NCBI GenBank assembly: GCA_902500695.1
Contig: CABVRQ010000037.1
Coordinates: 9,825 to 38,593, forward strand
Direction of reading: 5' to 3'
DNA length: 28,769 nt
Source of the DNA: an uncultured Nitrospira sp.
GTDB taxonomy: Bacteria > Nitrospirota > Nitrospiria > Nitrospirales > UBA8639
Positions within the stretch are counted from its first letter, which is position 1. Every line of letters starts with the position of its first letter. The position numbers were made by a program, and so were the translations under genes. Below the pieces are notes generated by a model. That model was not told the DNA's origin, did no database searches, and saw only the letters and a program-made list of their open reading frames with translations. Shown piece after piece: positions 7,286 to 15,909 of the stretch.

Positions 7286-9225
7286 TCGAAAAGTAAAGAA
7301 CCCTTCTTAACAGACTCGGGCATGTCTTCCCGAATAAGCTTCACCATATCAATAATAGGCATCGTCCCCAAATTTTTCCCGTTCCTTTGTCGTACCGCAA
7401 CCATCTTTGCTTCAGCTTCACGATCCCCCACGACAATCATGAAAGGAATCTTTGCCTTTTCAGCCTCACGGATTTTAAGGCCAATTTTTTCATTTCGCAA
7501 GTCTAAGGCGACGCGACAGCCCTCCAGACGAAGATTTTTTTCAATCTCTTGGGCATACCCTTGATGTTTTTCCGAAATTGGGAGGACAATGACCTGAACG
7601 GGGGCCAGCCAGGCCGGAAAGGCTCCCCCAAAATGCTCCAAAAGAATCCCAAAGAATCGTTCAATCGATCCTAGTAAGGCCCTGTGAATCATGATGGGTT
7701 GATGAGTTTTCCCATCATCACCCACGTAAGTCAGGCCAAATCTTTCGGGATTATTGAAATCGACCTGAACTGTCGAGCATTGCCAGGATCGGCCTAAGGC
7801 GTCCTGAATTTTGACATCTATCTTAGGCCCATAAAAGACCCCTTCCCCCGGATCTTCCTGGTAGGCATAGCCGCCGTTTTTCAACGCAGTCTCCAGCGCT
7901 AGCGTCGCTTGATCCCATTGGTCGATCGTACCTACAGCTTTTTCGGGACGAGTGGAGAGAAACATCTTGAATTCCGTAAATCCAAAAGTTCCTAGCATAC
8001 TCGTAATAAATTTGAGGACCTTTTTTACCTCTTCACCCAGCTGGTCAGGGCGACAGAATAAATGAGCATCATCTTGGGTAAAGCCCCGAACCCTCATCAG
8101 GCCATGCAGGACTCCGGATCGTTCATACCGGTAGACCGTTCCCAATTCCCCATAACGGATAGGCAGATCGCGATAACTGCGCAAATGTGATTTATACACC
8201 ATGATATGAAACGGGCAATTCATGGGCTTTAGCTGATATTCACTGGACTCGACAGACATAGGGGCGAACATATTTTCTTTGTAGAAATCCACATGCCCGC
8301 TGGTTTTCCATAAATCCAACCGAGCAACATGCGGCGAATAGACCAACTCATACTGATTGGCCAAATGTTGTTCACGCCAAAAATTTTCAATCAGCAAACG
8401 GATTTGTGCTCCTTTGGGATGCCATAAAATCAGACCTGGCCCGGTTTCGTCCTGAATGCTAAATAAATCGAGGTCTTTCCCAAGCTTTCTATGGTCCCGA
8501 CGCTTGATCTCTTCTAAATTGTCTAAATGCGCCTGCAAGGCTTCTTTTGAAGGGAAGGACGTGCCATAGAGCCTTTGCAACATGGGGTTTCGTTCATCCC
8601 CTCGCCAATAGGCTCCTGCACTATTCAGAAGTTTGAATGCTTTGACATAGCCAGTGGCCGGCAGATGGGGGCCACGACAGAGGTCGACGAAGTCCCCTTG
8701 AGTATAAGCGGACACCGGCTCTCCATCAGGAAACCCCTGAATGAGCTCTACCTTATAGGGTTCACCACGACTTTTGAAAAATTCTATCGCCTCTTCCTTG
8801 GAAAACTCACGCCTTGAAACCGAAAGGTTACGTTTGATGATTTCCAAAGCTCTGGCTTCTATTTTTTCTAGATCTTCCGGCGTGAACGGACGTTCAAAGG
8901 CAAAGTCATAAAAGAAGCCCTCTTCGATGGCCGGACCAATGGTCAATTGTGCCGTCGGGAAACACTCTTTCACCGCTTGGGCCATGATATGCGTGCTACT
9001 GTGCCGATAAATTTCCTTGCCTTCCGGTGAATCAAACATCAACGGCTGCAAGGTTGAATCGGTCTCAAGGGAAGCCAGGAGGTCTATTTCCACACCATTG
9101 GCCTTAACGGCAAACACCCCGGTAGGAACTGCTCCATTCAGCTGTTCTATTGCGGCCTTCGCCGAGATCCCTTTGGGAAGGGCCTGACTACTTTCGCCTT
9201 TCAGTGATACCTGAATAGATTCCAT
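7282..9225 (-). CDS. thrS: Threonine-tRNA ligase
   Basis: This class II synthetase charges tRNA-Thr. The 647-residue length is standard. Domains in order are a TGS domain (about 1-65), the SAD/editing domain (HSSTHIMAQAVK near 75-90 and DFVDLCRGPHLP), the catalytic core (about 240-535) and the anticodon-binding domain (about 540-640). The zinc ligands are Cys337 (MNCPFH), His388 (DDAH) and His514 (MIHRALLG). ATG 9225 gives the expected TGS N terminus, but no clear Shine-Dalgarno precedes it. Upstream 115 nt separate it from tRNA-Val on the same strand; no strong terminator is visible in that gap, so readthrough from the tRNA promoter is possible. infC follows with a 4-nt overlap. Confidence 0.97.
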   Translation of the reverse strand: MESIQVSLKGESSQALPKGISAKAAIEQLNGAVPTGVFAVKANGVEIDLLASLETDSTLQPLMFDSPEGKEIYRHSSTHIMAQAVKECFPTAQLTIGPAIEEGFFYDFAFERPFTPEDLEKIEARALEIIKRNLSVSRREFSKEEAIEFFKSRGEPYKVELIQGFPDGEPVSAYTQGDFVDLCRGPHLPATGYVKAFKLLNSAGAYWRGDERNPMLQRLYGTSFPSKEALQAHLDNLEEIKRRDHRKLGKDLDLFSIQDETGPGLILWHPKGAQIRLLIENFWREQHLANQYELVYSPHVARLDLWKTSGHVDFYKENMFAPMSVESSEYQLKPMNCPFHIMVYKSHLRSYRDLPIRYGELGTVYRYERSGVLHGLMRVRGFTQDDAHLFCRPDQLGEEVKKVLKFITSMLGTFGFTEFKMFLSTRPEKAVGTIDQWDQATLALETALKNGGYAYQEDPGEGVFYGPKIDVKIQDALGRSWQCSTVQVDFNNPERFGLTYVGDDGKTHQPIMIHRALLGSIERFFGILLEHFGGAFPAWLAPVQVIVLPISEKHQGYAQEIEKNLRLEGCRVALDLRNEKIGLKIREAEKAKIPFMIVVGDREAEAKMVAVRQRNGKNLGTMPIIDMVKLIREDMPESVKKGSLLFE

Positions 9226-9340
9226 TAGAGTACAAACACCAAATAATACAAAATTCTACATTCCGTGATGAACGCAAGAAAAGGCACCACTCCCATGAAA
9301 GAAGCTGGATACCTGTCTGGCTTTTTTGGAGAAAGATCAA

Positions 9341-9415
9341 TGGTAGGCGCGGGCGGTATTGAACCGCCGACCTCTACCGTGTCAAGGTAGCGCTCTCCCC
9401 CTGAGCTACGCGCCT
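9341..9415 (-). tRNA. tRNA-Val (anticodon GAC), CCA encoded
   Basis: On the minus strand a complete cloverleaf can be folded. The 7-bp acceptor AGGCGCG/CGCGCCT is fully paired and is followed by discriminator A and an encoded CCA. The D arm starts TAGCTCAG. The anticodon stem is CTACC/GGTAG with loop TTGACAC, placing GAC at 9381-9383, which reads GUC and GUU valine codons. The T arm is GGCGG-TTCAATA-CCGCC. The length is 75 nt including CCA. It lies upstream of thrS and has its own promoter. Confidence 0.97.
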
Positions 9416-9430
9416 ATATCTACCGGCCAT

Positions 9431-9459
9431 ATGCTAGACTGCATTGGTGGTCTTGTCAA
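9431..9459 (-). promoter_or_regulatory. Sigma-70 type promoter of tRNA-Val
   Basis: On the minus strand a perfect -35 hexamer TTGACA (9454-9459) is separated by exactly 17 nt from a -10 element TAGCAT (9431-9436, four of six consensus bases). The predicted start is near 9424, giving a leader of about nine nucleotides before the tRNA 5' end at 9415. It may also feed thrS-infC-rpmI-rplT by readthrough. This is the best-matching promoter that I saw in the window. Confidence 0.75.
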
Positions 9460-9492
9460 GAAATGGTTATTTTTCAAGGGGAAATGGAAAGG

Positions 9493-10116
9493 CTATCCAG
9501 CAGAGTCCGATTCCGTCTTCCTGCGTTTTCCGGCAAAAGATTGCTTTAACTGACTGACGGAAATCTGAAATTCTGTAATTTTTTTTCGGAGGGTATTGCG
9601 ATTGAGGCCCAGAAGCCTGGCTGCTTTAATCTGATTGCCATGCGTTTCACGTAAGGCCAGTTCAATCAAGGGCCGCTCCACAGCTCTCATTAACGTGGGA
9701 TAGAGGTTTTTCCCTGAACCAACATTCATTGCTCGAACAAAATCCCCCAACTTTTTTTCTACATAACTGGCCAGGCTCACATCTTTCGGATCGATAGCCC
9801 CCTCTTCCGATGGTTGATCTCCCATGACCTGCCTGATCTGGTTCATGGTACTCCAAGCGGGCAAATGTCCGGCATATATGAATGTTTTCGACAAATTCAA
9901 TTGGCCATTCAGTGCCGACAAGGCAGGAAAAAATTTCTTCCCGGACTCATCAAGAATCACCCCGGTAAATTGTTGAGAGCGCATCGCCTCTTCTAAGGAA
10001 GAACAATCATCCAACACCGTAATGGTGTTCTGAAGATCTGGATCTTGAACACGCAACTTAAGATCGGGATCTTGGGTCAGCAGAGCAAACCGTATATGAG
10101 AAGGGTTCAAAGGCAC
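9493..10116 (-). CDS. Small Fis-type DNA-binding regulator with receiver-like N terminus
   Basis: The last quarter of this 207-residue protein is a Fis-family helix-turn-helix: RPLIELALRETHGNQIKAARLLGLNRNTLRKKI (given here as RPLIELALRETHGNQ then AARLLGLNRNTLRKK), about residues 147-180. The first 120 residues show an alternating strand/helix pattern beginning IRFALLTQDPDL, with LDESG at 55-59 where a receiver would carry its phospho-acceptor (Asp56). The acidic pair and the conserved Lys of a true receiver are not evident and there is no AAA+ domain. A basic tail follows the HTH. It appears to start at GTG (10114-10116) without a clear ribosome site, so the start is uncertain. It lies 77 nt upstream of the tRNA on the same strand. 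Targets cannot be deduced. Confidence 0.75.
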   Translation of the reverse strand: MPLNPSHIRFALLTQDPDLKLRVQDPDLQNTITVLDDCSSLEEAMRSQQFTGVILDESGKKFFPALSALNGQLNLSKTFIYAGHLPAWSTMNQIRQVMGDQPSEEGAIDPKDVSLASYVEKKLGDFVRAMNVGSGKNLYPTLMRAVERPLIELALRETHGNQIKAARLLGLNRNTLRKKITEFQISVSQLKQSFAGKRRKTESDSAG

Positions 10117-10204
10117 GGTATTTTGGTCAGGTGAAATGGAAACGAGGATTATGTCGGAACATTATTTAAAAATCAATTGAGGTCTATCTCCTAGGTTGAG
10201 AAGC

Positions 10205-11692
10205 TCAATCCATTCCCAAAATCGGACACAAGATACGTAATGCGCCCCAAATCAACACCCCTCCAATCGCATCCAACAACAACCCGGCTTGCACCATTCG
10301 GAGAATCGGAATTCTCCCCGTTCCATAGACAATGGCATTCGGGGGAGTAGAAACCGGCAGCACAAATGCCAGACTTGCCGCCATACACGCACCCAATACC
10401 GGAGGGACAGGGGAAAAATTTGCCGTGTGGGCAATGGCGATGAGCACCGGCACAATCATACTGGTGGCTGCGGTATTCGACGCGAGCTCGGTGAGAACCA
10501 GGGCCGTCAGAATTGCCACACCCGTTAAACCCCAAATGGACTCAATGCCAAACATAGCCACCATACCCTGCCCGATCGCTTTCGCCAATTCGGTTTCCAC
10601 CATCAACTCCCCAAAGGCAATGCCTCCACCGAATAACAGGATCGTTCCCCAATGAATATTGGCGGCTTCTTTCCAGGTTAAGGTGAATTTCCCCTGCCGA
10701 AAATTTAAGGGCAGAAGGAACAAGAGCCCTGAGGCAAAAATAGGTACCAATTCTTTTGGCAAATGAGCATGAACCCATTGCACGACGGTATGATCCCCTT
10801 CAAACCATATTGAGAGTATGGCCGGGAGTAGCCACAACATGACAGCCAACACAAACACCCCAAACGTATATTGCTCTCCCCGGGTCCAGGGAAGTGGTGG
10901 CGAAATCTTGAGAACAGGAGTTCCTTCATGAAAGGACGAGTGAGAAGGGGGAGGGTGCAACCAAGGCAAAAGAGTAAACATCACGAGCAACATGACACTC
11001 GCCAACGGCAATCCAATGAGCAACCATTGGTCAAATGAAATAGTGAAATGTGCTTGCTGGGCTAATAGCCCTACCCCGATTAAATTCGGCGCGGTGCCAA
11101 CGAGAGTGGCCACTCCCCCAATACCGGCACCGTATGCCAGACACAACAAAAACCCGGTGTCAAAGGTCTCCATATTAGGATAGCTCTGCCGAAGCGCCCG
11201 TAATACACCAAGCGCAATAGGCAACATGACTGCCGTTGCCGCGGTATTGTTAATCCACATGGACAGGCCTGCAACAGCCAAACTCATGGCTATCATGATA
11301 CGAATAGGATTGGAACCCACGCACTTACGTGACAAAAGCCAGTTGCCAAACCGGCGGTCCAACCCATGAACGGATAGAGCCTCCGAAATAAAAAAACTGC
11401 CAATAAAGAGGAAAATGATGGGGTGGGCAAAGGCAGAAAACACGGATTGCATGCTCCCCAACCCGGCGACGACACACAGTCCGCAGCCCAGCAAAGCGGT
11501 AATGGGCAGAGGAATAGGCTCCGTAATCCACATCACCACGACCCAGCTTAAAATAGTTGCCAGGATTCTCGCGGGGTCGGGCAGGGATTCGGGAAGCAGC
11601 ACAAACATCAACCCAGCAAGGAGCGGGGCGGCAAAGAGACCAAATTGATGCGCCGGAATGGCGGTATGGGGACCTGGACCGGATTGGCTCAT
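10205..11692 (-). CDS. DASS/SLC13-family carboxylate (or sulfate):sodium symporter
   Basis: This 495-residue, strongly hydrophobic protein with about 11-13 predicted membrane spans belongs to the divalent anion:sodium symporter family. Both family signature motifs are visible: an Asn-Asn-Thr motif in WINNTAATAVMLP and a Ser-Asn-Thr motif in LASNTAATSMIVP, together with LPVSTPPNAIVYGTG near the C terminus, which form the substrate and sodium sites. Likely substrates are C4-dicarboxylates or sulfate; sequence alone does not decide. The frame stays open upstream to 11896, but those extra 68 residues are not membrane-like and would overlap the divergent hldE2 gene, so ATG at 11692 (MSQSGPGPH) was chosen. 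The 5' region contains an inverted repeat (11714-11743). Confidence 0.88.
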   Translation of the reverse strand: MSQSGPGPHTAIPAHQFGLFAAPLLAGLMFVLLPESLPDPARILATILSWVVVMWITEPIPLPITALLGCGLCVVAGLGSMQSVFSAFAHPIIFLFIGSFFISEALSVHGLDRRFGNWLLSRKCVGSNPIRIMIAMSLAVAGLSMWINNTAATAVMLPIALGVLRALRQSYPNMETFDTGFLLCLAYGAGIGGVATLVGTAPNLIGVGLLAQQAHFTISFDQWLLIGLPLASVMLLVMFTLLPWLHPPPSHSSFHEGTPVLKISPPLPWTRGEQYTFGVFVLAVMLWLLPAILSIWFEGDHTVVQWVHAHLPKELVPIFASGLLFLLPLNFRQGKFTLTWKEAANIHWGTILLFGGGIAFGELMVETELAKAIGQGMVAMFGIESIWGLTGVAILTALVLTELASNTAATSMIVPVLIAIAHTANFSPVPPVLGACMAASLAFVLPVSTPPNAIVYGTGRIPILRMVQAGLLLDAIGGVLIWGALRILCPILGMD

Positions 11693-11713
11693 GCAGCTTT
11701 TGGAATGGACACA

Positions 11714-11743
11714 CTCAGGCTTAGGAAATCCGGTAGGCCTGAG
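11714..11743. repeat. Inverted repeat in the leader of the DASS transporter gene
   Basis: CTCAGGC (11714-11720) and GCCTGAG (11737-11743) are perfect 7-bp arms around a 16-nt spacer. The repeat lies 21 nt upstream of the chosen start on the minus strand and in the 198-nt divergent gap with hldE2. It could be an operator or an mRNA hairpin; no T-run follows on either strand, so it is not a standard terminator. Confidence 0.5.
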
Positions 11744-11890
11744 ACCACGACCGCATATCCTGTTTTCCCTAATTTGCCGAAGTGGCTTGTCGGGTAACCT
11801 CTCTAGGATTTGGCGAATACAGCAGGTATCATACAGAAAAGAGGATATGTGAGATAGGGACCCCATGAAAGGATTCAACGATTTATCATT

Positions 11891-12388
11891 ATGCAATCAA
11901 AAATTCATTCCCTGGATAGTCTCTTACAACGAATGACCGTTCATCAGCAGGCGGGAGAATCCATTGTCTTTACGAATGGGTGTTTTGACCTGCTTCATAT
12001 CGGACATACGCGATATCTGGCAGAAGCCAGGGAATTGGGAGATCGATTAGTGGTCGGAGTCAATAGCGACAGTTCAGTTCGTCAACTGGGTAAGGGGACG
12101 AATCGACCCATCCAAAGGGATGCGCAGCGGGCAGAGGTCATTGCCGCATTAGGTTGCGTAGATTATGTGATACTGTTTGACGAGCCGGATCCCTTGAATC
12201 TCATCAAGGCTCTACAACCCAATGTCCTCGTGAAAGGCGGAGATTGGACCTCGGAACGAATTGTCGGAAAAGATTTCATTGAGGAACGGGGAGGATTTGT
12301 GCGCACGCTTCCACTTGTCTCCGATGTTTCTACCACCGCGATTATTGAACGAATTCTCACCACGCAGGGAATAAACCCATCCTCCTAG
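11891..12388 (+). CDS. rfaE2: D-glycero-beta-D-manno-heptose 1-phosphate adenylyltransferase
   Basis: This enzyme adenylates heptose 1-phosphate on the way to ADP-heptose for the LPS inner core, so it points to a Gram-negative envelope. The 165-residue protein corresponds to the C-terminal half of bifunctional HldE, here as a separate gene without the kinase half in the window. Nucleotidyltransferase motifs are GCFDLLHIGH (residues 30-39, HIGH-type ATP site), VVGVNSDSSVR, RAEVIAAL and LVKGGDW with the C-terminal VSTTAIIERI. It is divergent from the DASS transporter and 40 nt upstream of mfd. No strong ribosome site was seen. Confidence 0.93.
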   Translation: MQSKIHSLDSLLQRMTVHQQAGESIVFTNGCFDLLHIGHTRYLAEARELGDRLVVGVNSDSSVRQLGKGTNRPIQRDAQRAEVIAALGCVDYVILFDEPDPLNLIKALQPNVLVKGGDWTSERIVGKDFIEERGGFVRTLPLVSDVSTTAIIERILTTQGINPSS

Positions 12389-12428
12389 TCAGCACGCCGA
12401 GAAACATTTTCGTGGTGTATTTCAGATC

Positions 12429-15400
12429 ATGAACATTCCTTTCGTCTTCCATCATTTTGCAAACCAGCTGCGCACGGTCGTTCCAGCAATCCCGGAACGT
12501 ACGCCCCCACCCTGTCTACTCAGCACACAACAGGCCTGCCTCGCCCTGGCCATGACCTTGTTCACCCTTCCGGAGAAAAAGACGGCCGGTACTGAGGGCC
12601 ACACGCACCTCATCATCACGCCCACACAAGAGCAAGCCGAAGAATTGTATGAAGACCTGGAATTTTTCTTCTCGTTCATCAGGCGGGATCACGAGTCACT
12701 GGCTTTGTTCCCTCCATGGGCCACCATTCCCTATAACCCTGCACTACCGGCCCACAGCGTCATCTGCCAGCGCGTTCGGTCCCTCCACCGGTTGTCCCGT
12801 GGGGAAAGCACCGTGCTGGTGAGTTCGCTGCCCGCCATATTGCATAAGCTGCTTCCGCCGGAGGTCTTCGCTGAAGCCTGCTTCTCTCTCAAGGTAGGCA
12901 AGACGTGCGAGCGTGAGGTGCTTCTTCGTTCATTAATCCGGCTGGGGTATGAACGTGGATCATTGGCTGAAGTCCCCGGCGAGTTCAGCGTACGTGGCGG
13001 TATCGTGGATATATTCTCCACAGCTCAGGACCATCCCGTCCGTATTGAATTTCTTGGGGATACCGTCGAATCCATTCGGACCTTTGATCCCTCGACCCAA
13101 GAATCCATCACCCATCTCAAGGAAACCTGGGTCTTACCCACCAGGGAATTTATTCCTCCGGATTCAGGGCAAACGGATATGGCTCTCGAACCCATCCAGG
13201 CAAGCATTGAATGGGATCTTCCCCGGTATTACCCCAAATTAGTCACACTATTTGATTACATTCACACGCCTGTCACCGTCTCTTTCTACCGCCCGGTCGA
13301 TCTGGATGCTGCGGCTGCGCAATTATGGAATGCGTTGTTAGAAACATGGGAACAGCTCCAGCCCGGCCCGGGTGGCGCCTCCGCCCACGCTGACCCCGAT
13401 CAACTCTATGAGATGTGGGAGACCATTAAAACCTACACCAGCATGTGTCCGACGGTATGGTGGGATAGCGTGGCTCCTGATACCAGCACCATGCCCTGTA
13501 TGCCTGTTTCCTTACAGGCCCAGTCTCCCGGCAGTGTCGGGGTCGGCATTCGCGGGCTTCCCTTCAAGGAAACCCTTTCCAAACTGGACCAATTGCGGGC
13601 GGACTCCGAGATCTTTTTTGTGGCTCGCAGTCCGGGACAGGTGGAACGCCTACTATCCCTCTTGCATGACCACGGCTTCCCGGCCAACAAGTGGGAATAC
13701 CCCTTCCCTCAACCAGCCACGGATGCCCGCGCACCATTTTACTGTCTTGAAGGAGACCTCTCGGCAGGATTCCTTTCACCTGATGGACACATCGCGTTCG
13801 TCACCGAGGAAGAATTATTTGGGAAAGGCATCCGGCATCGTCCCCACACAAAATCTCCCACTGCCAAATTTTTCTCGTCGCTGGAGGATCTGAAAGAAGG
13901 CGATCTTGTCGTCCATCTCCAACATGGGATCGGACGGTATCTGGGTTTGCGCCGTTTGGAGGTGCAAGGCTGTACCAGTGACTATTTGCTGTTGCAATTC
14001 GGTGGAACCGATACCCTGTATGTCCCGCTGGACCGCCTGAACCACATCCACCGGTATCGAGGAGCGGAACAACGGTCTCCCAGATTGGATCGCCTGGGAG
14101 GTACGGCTTGGGGCAAAACCAAGGCGAAAATCAAAAAGGGCATAGAGGATATGACCGAGGAACTCGTTGAACTCTATGCCAACCGGGAAGTCGCCAGACG
14201 AACCGCATATCAGGAGGACACTCTCCTGGTGCATGAATTTGAAGCGGGGTTTGAATATGAAGAAACGCCAGACCAACTTCGAGCCATTGAAGAAATAGGA
14301 CGGGATATGGAATCCCCGAAACCCATGGACCGCCTGGTCTGCGGAGATGTGGGATACGGCAAAACGGAAGTCGCCATGCGTGCCGCCTTTAAGGCGATCC
14401 AGGCCAACCGGCAGGTGGCCGTCCTGGTTCCCACGACATTGCTGGCTCAACAACATTTTGAAAATTTTTCAATACGATTTGCTCCATTCCCGGTCAAAAT
14501 CGGCATTTTATCACGATTTCAATCAGCTAATGAGATCAAAGCGACACTCAAAGATCTGGCTGCCGGCCTGATAGACATTGTGATCGGGACCCATCGGGTT
14601 GTGCAGAAAGATGTCGTCTTTAAACAATTGGGCTTGGTGATTATCGATGAAGAACAGTGGTTTGGCGTCCGCCATAAAGAACGGCTGAAGCAACTCCGGA
14701 CCCAAGTCGATGTGCTTACGCTATCCGCGACCCCTATTCCCCGTACTTTGCAAATGGCCTTTTCAGGAGTGAGAGACTTATCCGTCATTGAGACCGCGCC
14801 TCCGGGTCGTTTAGCAGTGGAAACCCAGGTCCTCCGGTTTGATGCGACAGTAGTACGAGAGGCCATTACCCATGAACTCGCTCGTGGAGGGCAGGTGTAC
14901 TATGTGCACAATCGAGTGGAAACCATGGAGCAGACCGGTGCCTGGTTACAAGATCTCGTTCCGGAAGCGCGGGTCTTGATGGCACATGGCCAAATGAATG
15001 AACAATTATTGGAACGGGTGATGTTACGATTTTTTCACCAGGAAGCCGATGTGCTACTGGCCTCAGCCATCATCCAATCAGGGTTGGATATTCCAAGCGC
15101 GAACACGATCCTGGTTGATCGAGCTGATTTATTCGGGCTCTCCCAGCTGTATCAACTTCGGGGACGGGTCGGGCGAGGCGGGCAACAAGCCTTTGCCTAC
15201 CTCTTCATTCCAAACGAGGAAACCCTGAGTACCGACGCACAAAAACGCATGAACGCCATTCAAGAATTTGCGGAACTTGGCTCCGGATTTCGGATCGCAG
15301 CCGCTGACCTTGAAATCCGTGGAGCGGGAAATTTACTCGGGAAACAACAGTCCGGCAATATTGCCGCCGTCGGGTTGGACCTGTACTTACAAATGGTGGA

Positions 15401-15908
15401 GCAGGCTGTTCAGCAGCTTAAAGGCCAGGCAGTGGAGGAAGAATGGGAACCCACCCTTCAACTTGATGTCTCAGCCTTCATTCCCGAAGAATATGTGGAA
15501 GATGCCTCTCAGCGCCTTGGACTCTATAAACGGTTATCTGCAAGTGATCGGTTAGGGGATTTGGCCTTATTATACGGGGAGACGCTGGACCGGTTTGGAT
15601 CGCCACCTACCGCCATGGAACGACTCTTTGAAGTCATGCAAATCAAAGTGTTGGCCAAGGCCCTACAACTCGAGTATGTCGAAGTCCGTGGCGGGCTCAT
15701 GAACGTGCGCTTTCATGAACGGGCCAAACTCCCGGAACAGGGCATCCGCGCTTTGATGGACAGCTGGAAAGATCGTTTGGAGTGCCTTTCTCCCCGTGCC
15801 TATCGTTTAACCCTTCCCGAACAGGATTGGGCCTCCATGTATCCCAGGGCTAATACGATTTTACAAGAACTCTATCAGTCGATGGCCAAAGAGGAAGTGA
15901 AAAGCTGA
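12429..15908 (+). CDS. mfd: Transcription-repair coupling factor Mfd
   Basis: Mfd removes RNA polymerase stalled at lesions and recruits UvrA. The 1159-residue length is normal. The UvrB-homology N-terminal module is seen at PYNPALPAHSV and GEFSVRGGIVDIF (near 185-197). The RNA polymerase-interacting region is near 495-545 (VVHLQHGIGRYLGL, TLYVPLDRL). The superfamily 2 translocase has Walker A GDVGYGKT at 639-646, the Walker B/motif II box DEEQ at 740-743, and motif III SATPIPRT. A TRG region (LRGRVGRGGQQAFAYL) and a C-terminal TRCF domain complete it. Motif II continues DEEQWFGV where an Arg normally stands at the Trp position. surA starts 1 nt after the stop. Confidence 0.97.
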   Translation: MNIPFVFHHFANQLRTVVPAIPERTPPPCLLSTQQACLALAMTLFTLPEKKTAGTEGHTHLIITPTQEQAEELYEDLEFFFSFIRRDHESLALFPPWATIPYNPALPAHSVICQRVRSLHRLSRGESTVLVSSLPAILHKLLPPEVFAEACFSLKVGKTCEREVLLRSLIRLGYERGSLAEVPGEFSVRGGIVDIFSTAQDHPVRIEFLGDTVESIRTFDPSTQESITHLKETWVLPTREFIPPDSGQTDMALEPIQASIEWDLPRYYPKLVTLFDYIHTPVTVSFYRPVDLDAAAAQLWNALLETWEQLQPGPGGASAHADPDQLYEMWETIKTYTSMCPTVWWDSVAPDTSTMPCMPVSLQAQSPGSVGVGIRGLPFKETLSKLDQLRADSEIFFVARSPGQVERLLSLLHDHGFPANKWEYPFPQPATDARAPFYCLEGDLSAGFLSPDGHIAFVTEEELFGKGIRHRPHTKSPTAKFFSSLEDLKEGDLVVHLQHGIGRYLGLRRLEVQGCTSDYLLLQFGGTDTLYVPLDRLNHIHRYRGAEQRSPRLDRLGGTAWGKTKAKIKKGIEDMTEELVELYANREVARRTAYQEDTLLVHEFEAGFEYEETPDQLRAIEEIGRDMESPKPMDRLVCGDVGYGKTEVAMRAAFKAIQANRQVAVLVPTTLLAQQHFENFSIRFAPFPVKIGILSRFQSANEIKATLKDLAAGLIDIVIGTHRVVQKDVVFKQLGLVIIDEEQWFGVRHKERLKQLRTQVDVLTLSATPIPRTLQMAFSGVRDLSVIETAPPGRLAVETQVLRFDATVVREAITHELARGGQVYYVHNRVETMEQTGAWLQDLVPEARVLMAHGQMNEQLLERVMLRFFHQEADVLLASAIIQSGLDIPSANTILVDRADLFGLSQLYQLRGRVGRGGQQAFAYLFIPNEETLSTDAQKRMNAIQEFAELGSGFRIAAADLEIRGAGNLLGKQQSGNIAAVGLDLYLQMVEQAVQQLKGQAVEEEWEPTLQLDVSAFIPEEYVEDASQRLGLYKRLSASDRLGDLALLYGETLDRFGSPPTAMERLFEVMQIKVLAKALQLEYVEVRGGLMNVRFHERAKLPEQGIRALMDSWKDRLECLSPRAYRLTLPEQDWASMYPRANTILQELYQSMAKEEVKS

Positions 15909-15909
15909 C

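Noticed and set aside
9226..9340. T-box or intrinsic terminator between tRNA-Val and thrS
   Set aside because: No T-box sequence and no stable hairpin followed by a T-run could be found.
11693..11896. 68-residue N-terminal extension of the DASS transporter
   Set aside because: It is not membrane-like, would overlap the start of divergent hldE2 and has no better ribosome site than ATG 11692.
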